From NCBI GenBank assembly GCA_964023275.1, contig OZ029914.1, positions 41,767,924-41,831,923 on the forward strand: a stretch of DNA of 64,000 nucleotides. The letters are read 5' to 3'. The translations under genes were made by a program, and so were the position numbers. Shown here piece after piece: positions 29,475-41,150 of this stretch (within the stretch, counting starts at the first letter, position 1; the number at the start of each line of letters is the position of its first letter). This DNA comes from Norana najaformis. Lineage: Eukaryota; Annelida; Clitellata; Crassiclitellata; Hormogastridae. The notes beneath the pieces are model-generated. The model was not told the origin of the DNA. It worked only from the letters and a program-made list of their open reading frames with translations, and did no database searches.

Positions 29475-31006
29475 TCGACTAACGATTCACAACACAAGAA
29501 GGACTTCTTGCAGATTCAGTTGCAATGATAGAATTAACAGAAATTATATCTTCCTTCATTATCATCAAGGTATTATGCGGAATGTTCAACGGGTCTTGTA
29601 TAAGAAAATAGCAATCTGACAAAGTGCAAAGTGGTAATGGCGTATTGTTTTAGATAGCATGCGTACCACCGAACTTCAACAGGTTCTCTGCCTCGGACAG
29701 GATGATACTTAATGGACTAGCCAATCCTCATGGCGCTTTGCCTATTCATTTAGTCACATGTACTCATTAGTCGTCTAATCATCAAGTTCCGCATCATAGA
29801 TCTTTGTCTTTCTCTTGTCTGCAGTGGTTTTGCTAAGATTGAAGCCTTATGTATTACGAAAACGGCACATATTCAGTAGGGTCACATGCTTCGGATCCAC
29901 ATTAAACTACACTCACCTCTGTACGTAGTCATGTACGTACTATACGTATGCATATATCTGTATTTAGCCTATACTAAATAGTAAGTACCAATGACCATGT
30001 AATTATGCACTTATTTATGTATCGTATAGGAGGTGCGCGATAGCCTAGCGATTAGTGCGCGATTGTCAATCGAAGGGTCGGGGTTCAATCCCCGACAAGA
30101 TAGAGATTTGACGCGAGATTTCCGTTCCCCTTGGCCATCTCAGCTACGACGACTTCAACGATCCTACACTTACTGGGAAGAATAGGAGTATTCCCTATAT
30201 TAGTGTTAAAAAGTCGTGTGTGTTACAATGAGTGATTGCGTTGCCTCACTTGTTTCCTCACCTCGAATGAATCTTCTTAAAATCGAAGTCGAAAACATTT
30301 CGGCTGAAGTACAATTAACCCAGCCAGCACATGCACACCTTGGCACAGTGGTGTACAACGTTAGCCGACCATTGTCCAAACGTCTTTGGGCTAACTGGGA
30401 AACAGAATTATTGGTTCGCTGTGGTCGTCACAGTCCTTAAACTAAAGGACACTCCTTTCAACCTCCCAACTTCATTTGGAATTCATTTACCAATGAGTTC
30501 TTTATCCACAAGCATGGCAACAGCAGCTTAAAAAAACTAAAAGAAATACTAACTGATACGGCAAATTTCACAAAACGGATCGTGAAAACATTACTGTCAG
30601 CATGAAGCTTTTCATGTGTGAATTGAGGAGATTCTGAGACGAGAATGACCTACGTATGTGTATATGAATCTGGCTTCTAAAGGTAGCGCTTCTTGATAAC
30701 TTCTCAGGAGCTAATACATACTTCAACAAATAAGGATGTCTTAATTTTATAATATAAAAACAGATTGAAACTTTGTATGCTAACCGGAATAAGGAAGTCT
30801 AAAATAAGCTAATGAGTAAAGATCAAAATTCACCGCAGTTGCAATCCTAAGGCACACTGTCTAAACTATTTCAGGCTAACGATTAAACAACTATAAAGGA
30901 GGGTAAATGCAGTAGGACCTCGTTGGCCTAGACTCTACCGAGGCGCATTTTCTTCCCAGAATACTCCTGCATATGTTATTACATGTAGCCCTTCGTTGTG
31001 GTGGGG
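29475..31006. other. intergenic B-C, duplicated at 40560-41086
   Basis: The part from about 30785 (GGAATAAGGAAGTCTAAAAT) to the first exon of gene C matches 40609 to the first exon of gene D, so it is a shared upstream region. A SINE at 30030-30105 and another at 31007 are extra insertions. No exon was seen. Confidence 0.6.
30030..30105 (+). repeat. tRNA-derived SINE head
   Basis: GCGCGATAGCCTAGCGATTA (box-A-like) and GGGTTCAATCCC (box B, about 30081) in tRNA order, followed by a non-tRNA body. Cloverleaf pairing is incomplete. Confidence 0.55.
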
Positions 31007-31166
31007 CACGGTAGCCGATTGGTTTGAGTGCTCGGCTTGTAATGCGAATAGTACGGGTTCGAGCCTCCCTGAGACTGTTTTGTACCTTATTGTTACCTGT
31101 TGACAATGAGCAAATCCTTCACTCACAATTGCTCAGCGCCATCGATTGATGCTTAGTCATTAAATA
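31007..31166 (+). repeat. SINE of the GGGGCACGGTAGCCGATTGG family
   Basis: A tRNA-like head with box B GGGTTCGAGCC, then the shared tail CAATTGCTCAGCGCCATCGA followed by TTGATGCTTAG. Other copies are at 39292, 47450 and (inverted) 48416. It is inserted in the upstream region of gene C and absent from the duplicate upstream region of gene D. Confidence 0.7.
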
Positions 31167-31477
31167 GTGAAGATTGGTAAATGTATAAATAACAATAACC
31201 TTATGCACTTGGAAATATTGCAGCTTGTCGCAAGGCGGATATAGACTAAACTCATAAACTTGGCCTTCATGCAACTGATAACCACTGCAATTACAACTCA
31301 TAAGATCAGACAAACCTGACACGCTTGTCCTAACAGGGTATGATTACATGACACTTCAGCGCTGTTACAGACCACTTACAGACTGTTACATATTAGGGTT
31401 CAGTTTTAACTTAGCCATGATTTACGATAGGCCACATAATTCTACAGAATACTTCACAGTTTAATACTTAAACGATC

Positions 31478-31541
31478 ATGAACGCCTGCGCTTATGTGTA
31501 TGTTCTTTGTTTAGTAGCTTTGACAAACTATGACGCAAACG
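31478..31541 (+). CDS. gene C exon 1: signal peptide
   Basis: MNACAYVYVLCLVALTNYDA, then Asn and the donor AACG|GTGAGT at phase 1. It is nearly identical in protein to exon 1 of gene D. The assignment to the V exon 6.5 kb downstream is by phase and order. Confidence 0.7.
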
Positions 31542-34500
31542 GTGAGTCTACTATTAATTACTATTAATTAATAATTTCTACAGAACCGGTGTCTAATGCG
31601 GAAGGCATCAACCGATGACACCCCAAAACCACCCCGATATCAGGTCATTCATTGCCCAGAAGCTAAATCCACCGAGACAGACAGACAGCGTACGGTGGAT
31701 ATAGCAGCTGAAAAGGAAAGCCTTGGTTTGAGACCAAAATGACTAAGGAACTGAGCAGAACGAACAGAAGCGAGAAGAGAATTCCAAAATTTAGATCCAA
31801 CAGCTGAAAAAGCTCGTTCACTACGAACAGTTCTAGTTCTCTGTATAATCAGATATATTACTCAAGCCAAAGAGTTCTGAAATCTCTAGAGTACCTGCAT
31901 GTTTGATTTTGTGACACCAATTCTTGGTGAACTGTTCTTGATCAACGAGTTTTCTAAGTGATGGAATTCTCTCTTTGTATCTGTTTGTTTTGCTCAGCTT
32001 CTTCTGTTATTTCGGTCTCAATTCAAGACTTTCTTTTTCAAACTGCTTATCTACCACAGGCTGATAACGGTTTGCTTTTGGGCACTATCAATTGACATCT
32101 TATATGAATTACACCTCGGCGCTATAGAAGTTAGCAATTTATAATAATAATACCAAATTATCAAAATTATCAAAGTAGTTAATCTCTCCTTATCTAATAG
32201 TAACTTCCCCCTCCTTTTCAAACACTTATTACCACTCTTCTCAAGAAATCATCACTTGACAAAGAAATTTTTTTGAATTACCGCTTGTTTCTGATCTGCC
32301 TTTCATATCCAAATTAACTGAACGGATTGTCCTCCCTCGGATCAATGACTATTTAGCTTCCAATTCACTCCTTAGCCCACACCAGTCGGATTTTACTAAA
32401 CGCCACTAACTGAAACTCTGCTCACATCTCTCTACAATATGCTTGTTTCTGTCATCATCAACAGGCTTCTTGCCTCTGTCTCCTTGATATATGCACATAC
32501 ATTTAGGGTGTGACTTAGTTCAAAGTATATTCTTAGCTTTATTAACTTGTTATGCACTTAAACCGAAAGTTCATTCTACTGCGCTTAAACCGAAAGTTTA
32601 TTTTACCACAAGCCTACAACTTTTTGGACTATTGTTCAGAACGGTGTCGTGCAGTTAGCGATTAAACATAACCCTAGCCCTATCTGGACTTCAAACGTAA
32701 AATAGTTTGGCATGAAACTGTTAAGCATACTCTTAGAATTACAGGGTGCCCTTTAAATATGTAGCGTGATGGTTGATTTGTTAATGTCGGATCCTGTTTT
32801 AGGTCAATTGCAAATGCGGGTCTATATGATGAAAGTTTGTGTTCTTGCCATCACATGAGAGACAATTTAGCATGCAGTGGGCGCACATATCAAAATTACA
32901 GGCTGCCCTCTGAGAGGTTTAGAAAAGTAGTTGTTCTGTGTTTGATCAGTGTCAGATGCTGTTTCGGAATTAGCTTAGGTCTACTGCAAACGCTGGTCCG
33001 CATGAGCAGGCTTGGTCGTATTACCCTGGAAAGATGGTTGTCTCAGTTTAGCATTATCTTTGGCATACGACAAGCACTTAGTGTTCTTTAGAAGTATATA
33101 ACTATTGTTAGGCCTTGTTATTAGGGTTTCATTACATTTCCCAAGGGTGGGATTTACCCGTTTGGTAAAAACTGAAAATCCTTGACTGTGATCAAATGTA
33201 GACTCGGGGTTGTTTTAAATCTTTACTCGAGGCAACACAGGGCGAAACTTAGCTTCATTAAAAATTCGCATGTCCATCTGTAGAGTGCAGAATACACAGC
33301 TCTAGGGTAATGGTGCAAGCGAATAAATGAAAGAGTATCATAGTATTGCCCACAAACAAAAGTTAGTTGCAAGAATGATTTGCCACTGTTCTTGAAATTT
33401 GCATTCCCAAAGTCAAAATGTGAAGATCCATTGTCAAAAATTAATCCCATTTTAGTATGTGACTTTACAAAACACACATCGTAGTTGCTTATAAAAGCCT
33501 ATAGCCCTAATTAGCTGGTGCCAGCCTACCAGCATATCCTAGGTCGGTCTTATAGTTTCCAACTTGCTAATATTACTTGGTACTAGAAACAGGGCACGAG
33601 TAGTTCCTGGTCGTTTGTGTCTACATGTAAGTACAACCGATTATACCAAACGCCATCAGACCAAATCAAGTCGCAAGCCATTTTGGCTTTCACTTTGTCC
33701 TTTAATTCATATAAAATAGATACCCATAAGCTGCTGTTGTGGTTGTATGTCAGTATACTAGTCTAGGCCAATCCAAAGGTCATTTAGCGTCAAGCTTTTA
33801 AGAGCCACACATTTTTGTCTATTACACAATATTGAAACAGACCAAAATTCATCAGAGATGGGCAATATTCAAATAGGGCATTACTCTCTCCATAGATAAT
33901 ATTTAAAGATTGCCAAGCAGATACATCCAGTTGAGACAACAGGCCTTCACTCCATCATATGCAAAACCTAATGCCACAGATCATTTAGACTCTCTTCCAG
34001 TCGTTAATGTTATTCTATTTCACATTTGAAAATAATGGGACAAAGCTACTTTGACCTTTGTTCATTTGTGCTTTTATACATAATACCAACACCAGGCCCA
34101 AGATCCTACTGGGCTCCCTCTCTACTTCTCTGTCTGTCTCTTCCTCTCTGTTTTTTTTTGACTGAACGCCTGAGATAAAACTGGTTTCCGCGACTTAGCT
34201 TTCGTTAGGCGATGCAGAAATCTCGAGTTTACGATTACTCTAAAACTGAAAAATTGATGCATTTGTTGGCACTCATTTAATTTTAGGAGCTACTGTTATA
34301 ATGGCTATCGCTATCTGTATGTAAATACTTACAAGTCACACAAAAATTAGCATATCGGGAGGCTTATGTTCTTTATATGACGCTTACTTTAAAAACTGAT
34401 ATTTGCAATTAGAAGATACATTTTTGACTAATACACGGGTATGTGAACCGTGTTGGTAATACAGAAAACTATCTTGTTGTCAGTATAGTATTTATCTAAA

Positions 34501-37500
34501 TATTGACAGAATAAATAACAGTTATTGATTTTTAATTAATTTATTCATGAAATGGATAGGGCTATTATATTTGTACTATTAAGTATATTTTGTTCATTTC
34601 AGTTTCAATTTATTTAGTTATCCGGTTACTTCCAAACTTTATTTAAACCAGCTGCATTTACTGTACTAGATCTAGATGTAGGCCCATTCTTTTCAGCTCA
34701 AATTTGCAAATGGCTAACTGTGAGATCAACTTACTGGTTTCTGTCTCTCTCCTTGCTCAAACAGGCCCTGAATAAGAGAGAAAGGAGGGAGGGAAGAAGG
34801 GAGAGAGGAAAAGAGAGATCGAGATCGAGAGAGAGGAAGACAGCAAAAAGAAAGAAAGAAAGAGATGTCGTTAGACCTAATCATTATGCGAACATAGTGG
34901 ACTCGTGTTAATGTAGATAAATGCAAAAAAACATAGGTTTTAAGTATTAGTTACGAAACAACCCATTTCGTTTTAGTATCTTAAAGCTCATGTGACTGAA
35001 GTAAGCGAAAAGACTATTTGGAATACTATATTGTCATTATACAGCAGTAAAGCAATTTTCATCTGTAGTGACGTCATTGAATTTTTTAATCTGTGATTGC
35101 TAGTGAGAGCTAAATCGACAATAATAAACTTTAAAGAGCTGGTAAGAGTTGACCATAACAGTTACCGATAGAAGATCAAATTAAGGTTAATCTGAGGCTT
35201 GACAATTTATGACATTACTCTCATATTTATTTTATTGAGCTATGAACCGCACGTACAGTAAAATCAGATAATAATTACTTGGTTCAAACGATTTCGCTCA
35301 TAATATTTTTTAATGCTTTTTGCTTTACAAATTTTACGATAATTCCAATATCGGAGTTGTAATGTAATTGCTCTTTGATGAGGATCCTAAAGGCTACTCA
35401 GACATTAGTCTCACTTGAGTGTCCTCACGTTTTCACAGAGTGGGCGAACTGAGTCATAGGCTCTGGTCGAAGTCGCTTACGATGAGTCGGGCCTTGAGTA
35501 TGGGTGGCACAGGAAGTTGCTGAACTTTTGTTACGATGCTCCTACCCTTGGTAAGTTTTGAGGGGTGACGTCGCATTGCTCGAACACACAGTATTTCTAG
35601 GCTGGATGGAACCCGACACAATGACATCAGCAGACGGAGAGTATCGACAGTTATATTGCGTTTCTGGCGTCTGTTCAGAATCCACCACCTCTCCTTATTC
35701 ATGTCAAGCCCGGCTGAGAGCAGAAGTCCAACGATCTCTTCGTTAACCGGCGGTTCTGACAACTGGCATAGTGCATAGAGTGGTGAGCGAGGACTTGAAT
35801 CCCTGTCCTGCTTCGTAGTATCGTTGATCGTGGGATTTGCGCCGTGTCTCAATAGACACTGGCAGCATTCGTAACTTTCATGCAGACAGGCAGCGTACAG
35901 AGGCGTATAATCACCACTGTCCTTTATATCCAGTTTTCCGCCACGTTTGATCAGAAGCTCCATAAGATGCAGTTCCTGGAAGAAGGCCGTAACGTGCAAC
36001 GGACTCTGCCCCCATCGTCCTATATACCACCGAAGATACACGCCTGGAAAGTATAACGACTTGTCACTGACGTTGAAACCATCCATCTGAATAAACTCCC
36101 GAGCGATATCGACGATATTATGAACTAGCAGAATCGACAGATACTCGGACCAGCAGCGTCGCCTTTCACACGCTATTTGAAGAAACAAGCGTATCACATC
36201 GTCGTTCTTCTTTGTGCAGGCTCCTCTAAAACCGCACCGAGTGCGCATATTCGTCTGTCGCAAAAGGAATTCGATAACTTCACGGAAGTTACAATCGACT
36301 GCATGCATCAAAACGTTGCAGTAACGGAATGCCCCGGGTCCATAGTTGAAGAAATGTTCTGGATTAAATCAGCCGGTAATAAGTTCACGAAACTTGACGA
36401 CATCGTGCCTAAGTACCGCACTGTGAACTTCAGCTTCAGTTCCTTTTCCAGTAAAAGTGAAGGTTGACATATTTGATTATAAGTCGTTCAAATATCGTTC
36501 AAATCTTACAAGCTCTGGTATCCAGACAAGATGTCTGATCTCGATCGATGTTAAAATGATCAGGAAAGAAAGCTCGCTGAGCAACTTGTACAAGTGACAA
36601 AGATGTAGTAAAAGTCTCTGAGATCTCATAAACAACGAACTGTTATGACAACTTACAAATACCATTTACATAATTTATTGTAATGTAATAAAAAATAAAA
36701 AATTGTCATTTACATACACAGTGCAGTTAAAGCAACACCAGAGTTACGCACAGAATGAATCAATTCAGTAGGTGAATCAACTAATTTTAGAGATTAGAAC
36801 TATTCAAACTTCTTGGGCAACTGTAGAGTGTACAGACACAGAAATTCAGCATTTGAATGGTGGAGAAGTATATTAGTGAGTTCAATAAAACTATACATAC
36901 AATTTTTGTAAGTCGTGACTCTTGACATCCTTAAAGTGTGTTGCTTTTAGTTTATAGTTTATAATATTTACTCATTATTTCAAGCACATGCTCAACTGCC
37001 GTCACATGATTATCTGACATATGTTTTGAGGACAAAGCTATTTGATATACCGCCATCATGACTGTAGAATATTCCGACACATCCACATTCAGCATATCTC
37101 TTGGTCTATGATTTATATATAACCTCATATCCGTAAATTCCATCGGCAGTCTAAACGAAGCCCACGATATCGGAATGCCAACGCAAGATGTGAGTGGGTG
37201 ATTGAGTGAGTTAGTGGGTGGGTTGGTAGGTGGGTGGGTGATTGAGTGAGTGAGTGATTGAGTGAGTGAGTGATTGAGTGAGTGATTGAGTGAGTGAGTG
37301 AGTGAGCGAGTGAGTGAGTGAGTGAGCGAGTGAGTGAGGAGGTGAGGGATGAAGGGTGGGAGGAGCGAGCGGGCTAGTGAGTGAGTGAATGAGTGAGTTA
37401 CTGACTACACTGACTGAGTGACTGAAAGTGAGCGAATGAACGAGTTAAGTCAAGTGAGCTAAAATTGGTCATTTGTAAAGCCGTCCAAATTGTTTGACTT

Positions 37501-40500
37501 TATGAAATATCTCAACATCTCACGAATTCTCAACGACACAATACAATACAACTGTAATTCGATACTTCCCTTCTTACAAAGTTAAGAAGTGCACATTAAA
37601 ACCGAAGAACTTGATACATTAAGACAATAAACAGACTGGATGAGGTAATTCTTCTGTTTAAAGCGAAAGGTGAATTCTCTGTGAAAGAGTTTCGAACATG
37701 AGAAGGTAGAGAGGAATCAGCAACTGTGAATAAAAGACCACAGACGTATATAAGGAACAATATAGAAGATGCCGTTTGCGGGAAGAGGCAATTCATAAGA
37801 ATGCTATTTGCTCAGTTGTTATTTTTATGCTGATTACCATGTCATGGCAGATAAAAGTCTGTTTATTATACTGTTGCTGATGTAAAAGTGTTTACATTTT
37901 GTAATGTTCCCTAAAATGGTGTTCAATGAGTATTAATGGGAGAGGGTTTTATAGCACAGCATATCGACTGAGAACTAAGATATTATTATGCAGTTTATTC
38001 ACTGATGGCAAATCTATAGTCATAATATCATTTTAGGAAGAAGCGTCGCAGCATTTGAAGGCGTCTACGTCTTTGCTTCAGCTGGAGAAAGAAAAGAATT
38101 GGCATTTATCGAACAAACATCGAATCCGCCTAGAATGGTTTCGTGGTATCGGACAACTAACGACGACATAAGAAAGTGTCCTAACACAACTCATTTCTTT
38201 AATAACAACGAAGTGTTCTGCGACCGACTCACCAATAATCGAATTGTGCAGCCTGTATTCGTACAAAGGTTCTCAGTACCTGCTTTGGGAACTACAAACC
38301 GAAATGGTTTGATTATAAACCCAGTAGAACCTTCAGATGTTGGAATATACGCATGTGTCGATCACAACTCTAGCAGGATTCTAGCTCGGATTAACCTCAC
38401 TGTTGAAGAAGGCAAGTTTATTCTATTCGAGAAATAACAATGGCTTCATAGAATTTACCACAGTTTTGAAATACTGCTGGAATGGTTTTGACGACAAAGA
38501 GAAGATCAGAAAGAAACTTGAACAGGGACATACATGAAGTTAATGATTATAATGGCTATAATGAAACGTTACACACACTTTTTATGACGTCTGGTTAGCC
38601 TATCTATTCGTGCAGATAAGCCCTCAGAGTAGCTCCAAAGAAATACAAGTTTACCGTTTCAGAGAAGATGGACTGGTAGCTTTTGTGCACAATCGGAATG
38701 AGAACGTCAAGATTTAGACCAATTTAGTCAGATGACGCCACTACATAAGGCGTTATGCTGCATGAGTGAAGTCCGAACATATGTAGTGTACGGTAAGGAT
38801 CTGTGGCTATTTGAAAGCAACAGAATTTCTTTAGGTAACCAGGAGTCAAAACCCGACGTCATCTCTGGGTCTGAATCAAAGCCTTAGTTCGATGTGTTGA
38901 CAGATCCAATTGAGAACATGAAGTATGTAATCGGAACATGAAAAAAATTGTAAATTTTACCAATCCATCCGCGATCAAGCCTCAGACGCATGCATGTTAT
39001 CAGTTTTACAGTGTAAACAGACTATGAGATTGGTTTTGAATTCATATCGGGAGCGTCAAATACCCTTTCTAGAAAGACCATACATTAATTGGCCGTCTTT
39101 GTTCGGCAAGTGCCAGCATAAGCAACGAGTTTAAGCTGTCCACAATGTTTACCATGTCTTTCGACCAGTCTTCAAAGGCTGTGTTCTGAAGTAGAAGGAT
39201 TTTTTGGTTGAAATATACACACGCAACCGCAGTTCATCAGCTGAATAATCTGTTAGGTTTACCTAGTTTTGACGTCTAATTGGGTTCTATTGGGTGGGGC
39301 ACAGTAGCCGATTGATTTCAGTTTTGAGCTTTTCCTGAGACGTTTACTGTATAAGGTCTTTTAGCAAGTCCTGCACTACAATTATTGCTCAGGGCCATCA
39401 ACTGATGTTTTTGAGTTTTGTTTTCCTGTTCTATTAATGATTGCAACATATTTCTCGAGCCGCTTTGATAACAGAAACAGCACAATTTAAGAGTGTTTAC
39501 TCCTTAAGAGCAGCGTAAGGCTGTTGATGTATTCCTACATTTAATTTGGCTGAAGGCAGTATCCTTATAACTGCTCTCAACTCATGCGTGACAGGGCAAA
39601 GAGCACTTATGAGTAGAAATCTTGAATGGGCTTTGTTGATCAGACCTCTTCTTTTCACTCAAAAATATTGCTGGCCACTGTAATAAAATTATGTTCATAA
39701 AGGAATGGTCGTATCTGCTATGTTATCAGTTATCCAGCGTCCAGAAGGAAAGCAAAGGGTGGTTGCAACTGGAACAAAAGCATCTACCATGTCATCTGTA
39801 GATGCCATCTCAACAATGTACAGGTCGACGGAGTTCATCATAGTAATCATCGCATCTGGGATGGTTGGCTTGGTCGTTGGAGTCTGCATGACAACAACAC
39901 TAATCGGTAAATGTACATTACAATTTGATCTAATATGATCTGATCTTATAAAATCTGAATTCATATTCATGATCTGATCTGATCTTAGATCTAAACTGAA
40001 CTATTCCGATGACTTCTATAGTTATAATGAACAAAGCATAAGTCGAGTTGAGGTGAAATCGTAGTCAAGAATTGTAAGCGATTGGAAAAACACTTTCGAA
40101 ATCGGATAATTCAGGGAATCGAAAAATATTCACAAGAAATACATAGGATCAAATGAGTTCCCTATGAATAATTTGCCTAGCACTAACTCTCAATTTTTCC
40201 ACTTATTTTCAGGTGGAAATTTGTTTCACGCTATGTTAGTCAATTCCAGCGGTCCCATTAAAATTTTTGCTTTCTGTGTGTCAGTTGCAGTAAAATTCCG
40301 AAATATGGCGAGGGCTAAGTCTCATAAAGAGCAGATGAAGCTATTCGGTGGCCGAACTGGAAGACTGGAGAACGACGCTTCGCCAGACCTGCGTGCGATG
40401 CACCTCAGTCAGACAGTCGTCTGCACAGCCACGATTTCTGAAGAACCAGACACGTTTGCTGCAGTCGACAACACCCCAGCATCGCAAATGCCACATTGTA

Positions 40501-40559
40501 ATTACTTTGTATTTCCAACCGAACAAGTCACCAGAGTACCGATAGCTACATGGGTATAG
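31478..40559 (+). CDS. gene C: single-V-domain membrane receptor
   Basis: Exons are 31478-31541, 38037-38411, 39730-39906 and 40291-40559, all phase 1, totalling 885 nt or 294 residues. The V-like domain keeps VSWYR and DVGIYACV and the extra Cys pair RKCPN..VFCDRL, but the first canonical cysteine is Phe (ELAFI). The donor after the V exon is GC (AAG|GCAAGT) where all relatives have GTCAGT. The tail has lost both tyrosines of the paired motif (SPDL and VCTAT) and keeps Tyr only in CNYFVF. The large first intron contains the antisense ankyrin-SOCS gene and LINE relics. It may be a receptor without signalling motifs, or a decaying copy; there are no stops. Confidence 0.72.
31580..31860 (+). 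repeat. dispersed repeat, copy 2 of a family
   Basis: Shares GGCATCAACCGATG and GAGCAGAACGAACAGA blocks with 7115-7450 and 41330-41900. It begins 40 bases after exon 1 of gene C, at the same position as copy 3 after exon 1 of gene D, so copies 2 and 3 duplicated together. Confidence 0.6.
32190..32480 (+). pseudogene. LINE reverse-transcriptase relic (finger region)
   Basis: With frameshifts, the plus strand reads NYRLVSDLPFISKLTERIV, then LPRINDYLASNSLLSPHQS and a decayed HSTE block. This matches the NYRPISNLSFLSKLVEK region of the LINE at 25726-27226. It is in intron 1 of gene C. Confidence 0.7.
34153..34237 (+). repeat. LINE 3'-end fragment
   Basis: TTGACTGAACGCCTGAGATA through to TTTACGATTAC resembles the 20516-20668 LINE tail (TTGACTGAGCGCCTG..ATTACGATTAC). 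Confidence 0.6.
34780..34865 (+). repeat. GA-rich simple repeat
   Basis: Purine-rich GAGA/GGGA/AAAG stretch. The ORFs across it are low-complexity artefacts. Confidence 0.8.
35454..37143 (-). CDS. ankyrin-repeat SOCS-box protein (ASB-like), 5' end uncertain
   Basis: Exons on the minus strand are 37143-36972 (ATG used provisionally; the frame stays open upstream) and 36358-35454, joined at phase 1 by GTAAAT..AATCCAG. The product has ankyrin-type repeats, clearest in GQSPLHVTAFFQELHLMELL, then DYTPLYAACLHESYECCQCL and a following LLRHGANPTIND, with a further unit at SPLYALC..EEIVGLLLSAGLD. The C-terminus is a SOCS box: SLEILCVRAM fits the elongin-binding BC box (S/T/P-L-x3-C-x3-hydrophobic) and QLPVPPILKARL fits the Cul5-box LPxP. 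Such proteins bring substrates to Cullin-5 E3 ligases; the substrate is unknown. It lies antisense inside intron 1 of receptor gene C. The upstream side runs into a GAGT microsatellite, so the true first exon may be missing. Confidence 0.82.
37186..37440 (+). repeat. (GAGT)n microsatellite
   Basis: Long imperfect GTGAGTGA run. On the minus strand it directly precedes the first ankyrin-SOCS exon and stays open in that frame for some codons, so it may mark or distort the exon boundary. Confidence 0.92.
38037..38411 (+). CDS. gene C V-like Ig exon
   Basis: The acceptor is ATCATTTTAG and the donor GAAG|GCAAGT is non-canonical. It begins RSVAAFEGVYVFASAGERKE and contains MVSWYRTTNDDIRKCPN and SDVGIYACVDHN. 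The B-strand Cys is replaced by Phe. Confidence 0.82.
39292..39415 (+). repeat. SINE copy, internally deleted
   Basis: GGGGCACAGTAGCCGATTGA head and TTGCTCAGGGCCATCAACTG tail of the family at 31007. The box-B segment is missing. Confidence 0.6.
39730..39906 (+). CDS. gene C transmembrane exon
   Basis: The acceptor is TGTTATCAG and the donor ATCG|GTAAAT, phase 1 on both sides. The span is EFIIVIIASGMVGLVVGVCM, with the small-residue G-rich face shared by B, D, E and F. Confidence 0.8.
40291..40559 (+). CDS. gene C tail exon lacking paired tyrosines
   Basis: Acceptor GTCAGTTGCAG, stop TAG. It begins VKFRNMARAKSHKEQMKL like gene B. A short deletion removes the region of B's NYSDL, leaving SPDLRAMHL, and the second site reads VVCTAT. 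Confidence 0.78.
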
Positions 40560-41086
40560 TCGAATCACAACACAAGAACGACTTCTTACAGCTTCAGTTG
40601 TATCCTAAGTGGAATAAGGAAGATTATGAGTCTATAACAAGCTAATGAGTTGAGATGTAAAGCCATTTGCAGTTGCTACGGCGTACTGTCTAACACATTA
40701 TAAGCAAACAAATAACCATCTATGAATTAGGGTTAATGCAGTAGCTCAGCGTTAGCCTAGACTGGGCCTGAAGCGCATCTGCTTCCCATGAATATTCATG
40801 CAATTATCATTAGGACTTTATTATGGTGTAATCTGACACAAGTGAAAAAATGCAGCTTGATTTGCAGCTTGTAACTGATTTGTAACTGATGAGCTTGCAG
40901 ATCACGATGCTAACACAAAAGTGACAGACTTGTCCTTACAGGGTGTATGTATAATTTCACAGCTGTTACAGACTTTTCACAATAATTTAGTGCATTACAT
41001 TGTAAGGTTCAGTTTCAACTTAGCCATGATTTATTATAGGCCACACAATCTTAGTGGTAACTTCACAGCTTAATATTCGAACGATA

Positions 41087-41150
41087 ATGAAAGCTTACGC
41101 TTATCTATACGTTCTTTGCCTAGTAGCTTTGACAAACTACGATGCAAGCG
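41087..41150 (+). CDS. gene D exon 1: signal peptide
   Basis: MKAYAYLYVLCLVALTNYDA, then Ser and the donor AGCG|GTAAAT at phase 1. Duplicate of gene C exon 1. Confidence 0.7.

Noticed and set aside
23901-31166. tRNA genes at 23901, 30030 and 31007
   Set aside because: Box A and B words are present, but acceptor and anticodon stems do not pair convincingly and a common SINE body follows; called SINEs.
36177-36467. 96-codon plus-strand ORF over the ankyrin-SOCS gene
   Set aside because: Shadow of the minus-strand coding exon and its intron; no receptor-type motif or matching splice phase.
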